Source: Calditrichaeota bacterium AABM5.125.24 (lineage in GTDB: Bacteria > Electryoneota > AABM5-125-24 > Hatepunaeales > Hatepunaeaceae). From it: a stretch of DNA of 7,844 bases. This document shows positions 5,460 to 7,844 of this stretch, piece after piece; positions within the stretch are counted from its first letter, which is position 1; every line of letters starts with the position of its first letter. The translations under genes were made by a program, and so were the position numbers. Where the stretch lies: the NCBI GenBank assembly GCA_002127415.1, contig MWJR01000033.1, positions 1 through 7,844 of the forward strand. Reading direction: 5' to 3'. The notes under the pieces were generated by a model. It was not told the DNA's origin. It saw only the letters and a list, made by a program, of their open reading frames with translations, and searched no databases.

Positions 5460-6248
5460 TTATCTTGTCCCGGTGACCACCATTGCAGGGTAGCGGAGGT
5501 CAATGTATTCGGTTTTCGGAGTAAGCTCGCCAGCCCGCTGTTCGAGAAAGAGCTCCATACTGGCCAGGGTCTCCCGGCCGGGGATTTCAGCGGCTTTTAC
5601 CGCTGCACCACCCTCACGCAGACGCAGCAACAACCTGTCCCTGCCGATACTGACCTCGCTAAGATGCCGGTAAAGATTCGGGTAGTTCCGTTCTATATCA
5701 ACAATTAGTTGACGCGCCGCTCTGAAGCCGTCTTTAGCCATTGACTTCACATCGCCGGTGATGATCGGCAGGTCTATGACCTCGGCGGCATAGACAGGGG
5801 GGAAGGTCACCCCTTCCTCATCAATCAGGATTAGTCCATCCCTTGCAATTGCGGCCACCGGCCGCCGCTCCTCCACCCGGACAACCAGCCTCCCGGGCAG
5901 GCGGCGCAGGACCCTGGTTCTCCTGACCGCCGGTATTGCATTCACCCGCGTGCACAGTGCATCGAACTGGAGGTGCATCAGGTTCGACCCCGGTTCGACC
6001 GCCAGCGCCTGCAGGATGTCGTGCTCCGGCAGCCGCTCAATCCCCACCACCTCAATCTGTTCCAGGCGGCTCCAGGGCGACTCCGCCAGCCTCTTCACCA
6101 CCGCACGTTTCGCCGCCGAAATCCCGCTCCCGACAGCCACCGACAACCCCCACAATCCCGCTGTCAGAACAGCGAGGCAGGTCAGCAGTTTCAACCACCG
6201 CCATCGGCTGCGGGTTTTACGGTAACGTTTAGTCGATCTCCGGGTCAT
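5460..6248 (-). CDS. ftsQ: Cell division protein FtsQ (DivIB family)
   Basis: FtsQ is a bitopic inner-membrane scaffold that, with FtsL and FtsB, controls septal peptidoglycan synthesis by FtsW and FtsI. The 262-residue product has a very basic cytosolic tail (MTRRSTKRYRKTRSRWRW), one membrane helix at about 19-41 (LKLLTCLAVLTAGLWGLSVAVG), a POTRA domain at about 62-128 beginning LEQIEVVGIERLPEHDILQAL and ending LVVRVEERRPVA, then the beta domain with DEEGVTFP (143-150) and LPIITG (160-165), and the end strand YIDLRYPAMVVTG. Length and order fit the family. The ATG at 6248 lies within murB, whose stop is at 6229-6231, so the genes overlap by 20 bases and are probably translationally coupled; the only ribosome-site candidate is a weak GGGTGGG. 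No ddl gene lies between murB and ftsQ, unlike in Escherichia coli. Confidence 0.93.
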   Translation of the reverse strand: MTRRSTKRYRKTRSRWRWLKLLTCLAVLTAGLWGLSVAVGSGISAAKRAVVKRLAESPWSRLEQIEVVGIERLPEHDILQALAVEPGSNLMHLQFDALCTRVNAIPAVRRTRVLRRLPGRLVVRVEERRPVAAIARDGLILIDEEGVTFPPVYAAEVIDLPIITGDVKSMAKDGFRAARQLIVDIERNYPNLYRHLSEVSIGRDRLLLRLREGGAAVKAAEIPGRETLASMELFLEQRAGELTPKTEYIDLRYPAMVVTGTR

Positions 6249-7197
6249 CCGTAGAACCCACCCGGCGCAGCTCGAGCTCCAGAGCTACCCCATACTGCTG
6301 AAGCACCATTCGCCTTATCCGCCTGATCAGCTCAAGAGCATCCACCGCCGTGCCTCCTCTCCGATTGATGATGAAGTTGGCGTGCAGCTCAGATACCTCA
6401 ACTCCCCCGACCGACATCCCTTTGCCGCCAACCGATTCAATCAGCTTAGCCGCAAAATGGCCGGGCGGGTTCTTGAAGACGCTGCCGGCGGAGGGGAGGT
6501 TCATCACGTTCCGGCGAAAGCGCTCGCTGACGGTCTCATCTACGACTCGTAGAACATCCTCCGGTGCGGCGGCAGGCAGATTGAACCTGGCCTTGAGCAC
6601 CGTCTTTCCAGCCAGCCCCGGTGCTTTACGGTAGTTGAAACCGACCGTCTCCTTCGACAGGCGCGAGACAGTGCCGTCGGCATCCATAACATCCACATCG
6701 ACGAGGTGGTCGGAGATCGCCGATCCGAAGGCTCCGCAGTTCATCGACATCCCCCCCCCCACACCGCCCGGTATGCCCGCCAGCTTCTCCAATCCGGCCA
6801 GGCCGCTTTCAGCGGCGATCCTGACCACCTCGTTCAACCAGACGCCAGCTCCGGTCTCAAGACCGTTTTCAAAGGTCACAACCCTACTACAGCCATCAGC
6901 CAGATCGATGACACAGCCGGGAAAGCCGTCGTCGCTGACGAGCAGGTTCGTGCCGTACCCGATTGTAAAGAACTCGAGCCCTCTGTGGCGGCAGAGCTGA
7001 ACCAGGCTCGACGCCGCATCGACCGATGCCGGATAGACATATAACCCGGCAGGTCCGCCAATCCTGAAGGAGGTGTGTCGAGCCAACGATTCGTTAATCA
7101 GGCAGCGACCGGCCACCTCCCGACTGATCTCACCGGCCAGCTCATTCAGCAGCTTATCGTCGGCAAGCTCGCTTTTACCAAGCACCGTCGGCCTCAC
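6229..7197 (-). CDS. murB: UDP-N-acetylenolpyruvoylglucosamine reductase MurB
   Basis: MurB is a cytosolic FAD enzyme that uses NADPH to reduce UDP-GlcNAc-enolpyruvate to UDP-MurNAc, the second committed step of peptidoglycan precursor synthesis. The 322-residue product shows HTSFRIGGPA (41-50), FTIGYGTNLLVSDDGFPG (77-94) for FAD binding, LAGIPGGVGGGMSMNCGAFG (139-158), the Tyr-Arg pair in GFNYRKAP (186-193), catalytic Ser239 in PSAGSVFKNP, HANFIINRRGGTA (272-284), and the C-terminal Glu in LELELRRVG (E307 or E309). The length and apparent lack of the long Tyr-loop insertion suggest the type II form. The GTG start at 7197 overlaps the murC stop as GTGA, giving tight coupling; a second in-frame GTG is four codons later. 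A run of ten G on the coding strand (6751-6760) encodes part of the GGVGGGM loop. Confidence 0.96.
   Translation of the reverse strand: MRPTVLGKSELADDKLLNELAGEISREVAGRCLINESLARHTSFRIGGPAGLYVYPASVDAASSLVQLCRHRGLEFFTIGYGTNLLVSDDGFPGCVIDLADGCSRVVTFENGLETGAGVWLNEVVRIAAESGLAGLEKLAGIPGGVGGGMSMNCGAFGSAISDHLVDVDVMDADGTVSRLSKETVGFNYRKAPGLAGKTVLKARFNLPAAAPEDVLRVVDETVSERFRRNVMNLPSAGSVFKNPPGHFAAKLIESVGGKGMSVGGVEVSELHANFIINRRGGTAVDALELIRRIRRMVLQQYGVALELELRRVGSTDDPEID
6751..6760. repeat. Run of ten C (ten G in murB coding strand)
   Basis: The mononucleotide run encodes the last G of a Val codon and three Gly codons (GTG GGG GGG GGG) before ATG. The murB frame is intact at ten. Runs of this length are prone to slipped-strand change and to sequencing error. 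Confidence 0.9.
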
Positions 7198-7844
7198 CCA
7201 GCCAGAGCGTTCAGGATCTGTGGAGCCAGCGCTCCGACATCACCCGCACCGAGGGTGAGGCACATCTCGCCGGGATTTATCAGCTCGCTGACACGTTGGG
7301 CCACCTCCGCACGGTCTTCCAGATAGTAGATCCGCTTATGCCCCATCGCGCGCGCGGCATCGACTATCAACCGGCCGGTAACCCCCTTCATCGGGTTCTC
7401 ACGTGCCGGATATATCGGCAGCACCAGCGCGGTCTCAGCGGCGAGCAGGGATCGACCGAACTCCCGAGCCAGCGCCTTGGTCCGGCTGAAGAGATGGGGC
7501 TGAAAAACTGCCAGAACCGGCATCTTCCAGCCACTCTTTGCAGCCGATAGAGTGGCGGAGATCTCGGCCGGGTGGTGAGCGAAGTCGTCGGCCACTATCA
7601 CACCGCCCGCCTCACCGACCAGTTCGAAACGACGATGCACCCCGGTGAACCCTTCGAGCGCCCCACGTATATGATCAAAACTCAGACCGAGCTCCATCCC
7701 CAGCGCCACTGCTGCCAGCGCGTTCAGAACGTTGTGCCTGCCGGGCAGGGGGAGTTTAATCCGACCAATCGTCCCCCCCTGTGACTCGACCTTGAATATC
7801 GAGACGCCCTGGTCATAAGTTGCACTCACGGCTCGAACATCCGC
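7194..7844 (-). CDS. murC: UDP-N-acetylmuramate--L-alanine ligase MurC, C-terminal part (runs off the window)
   Basis: MurC is the ATP-dependent cytosolic ligase that adds L-Ala to UDP-MurNAc, the first step of the stem peptide. The frame is open to the right edge, giving 216 residues of a protein usually about 450-490 long, so the N-terminal and most of the ATP-binding domain lie outside. Visible: ADVRAVSATYDQGVSIFKV at the window edge, LPLPGRHNVLNALAAVALG of the central-domain end, GVHRRFELVGE, then the C-terminal ligase domain with VADDFAHHPAEISATL and FQPHLFSRTKAL, both diagnostic of MurC against other Mur ligases (the usual form is DDYxHHP; here Phe replaces Tyr). It ends LGAGDVGALAPQILNALAG, and its TGA overlaps the murB start by 4 bases. 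An apparent start at 7829 is an internal Val codon. Confidence 0.96.
   Translation of the reverse strand, partial: ADVRAVSATYDQGVSIFKVESQGGTIGRIKLPLPGRHNVLNALAAVALGMELGLSFDHIRGALEGFTGVHRRFELVGEAGGVIVADDFAHHPAEISATLSAAKSGWKMPVLAVFQPHLFSRTKALAREFGRSLLAAETALVLPIYPARENPMKGVTGRLIVDAARAMGHKRIYYLEDRAEVAQRVSELINPGEMCLTLGAGDVGALAPQILNALAG

Noticed and set aside
4284..5708. Plus-strand open frames opposite ftsA and the ftsQ end (up to about 200 codons)
   Set aside because: They run antisense to clear genes, have no recognisable domain, and are the long antisense frames expected in GC-rich coding DNA.
1..7844. A previously undescribed system such as a defence island or new operon
   Set aside because: All but one gene belong to well-known division or cell wall families in a familiar order. 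The methyltransferase and the repeats are unusual in place but do not make a system on this evidence.

Overview
The window is a fragment of a bacterial division and cell wall (dcw) gene cluster. Every gene I can support lies on the minus strand, so transcription runs from right to left: murC (3' part), murB, ftsQ, ftsA, ftsZ, a class I SAM-dependent methyltransferase, ftsE, ftsX (5' part). murC and ftsX both run off the window. I see no tRNA, rRNA, insertion sequence, CRISPR array or phage gene.

The right half (4140-7844) is compact. murC and murB overlap by 4 bases, murB and ftsQ overlap by 20 bases, and a 72-base spacer made largely of a 7-base tandem repeat separates ftsQ from ftsA. These genes take the precursor from UDP-MurNAc formation (MurB) and L-Ala addition (MurC) to the divisome proteins FtsQ and FtsA. 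The left half is looser. ftsZ sits behind a 228-base gap, and the spacers after ftsA, ftsZ, the methyltransferase and ftsE all hold GC-rich palindromes. The densest cluster is the 279-base ftsE-ftsX gap, a gene pair that is normally abutting or overlapping. Several of these palindromes share sequence words with each other, which suggests small dispersed palindromic repeats (REP- or MITE-like) that have colonised the intergenic spaces. None has the T-run of an intrinsic terminator.

Together the genes describe a conventional divisome. FtsZ has the GTPase core and a C-terminal LPAFLRR peptide. FtsA has an actin-like ATPase fold with an amphipathic C-terminal helix that tethers FtsZ to the membrane. 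FtsQ is a single-pass scaffold protein with a POTRA domain. FtsE and FtsX form the ABC-type complex that, in characterised bacteria, links the cytosolic ring to peptidoglycan hydrolases. The methyltransferase between ftsZ and ftsE is the one gene without an obvious division role.

The organism is a GC-rich bacterium with peptidoglycan. The ftsQ-ftsA-ftsZ order with ftsEX close downstream, the palindrome-rich spacers and no clear identity to a model species suggest an uncultured lineage, possibly in the FCB or a related candidate-phylum radiation, but this placement is a guess from sequence feel and was not tested. I did not find a new biological system here. The points worth a second look are the palindrome family, the heptamer repeat, a run of ten G in murB, the unusual FtsE N-terminus and the embedded methyltransferase.
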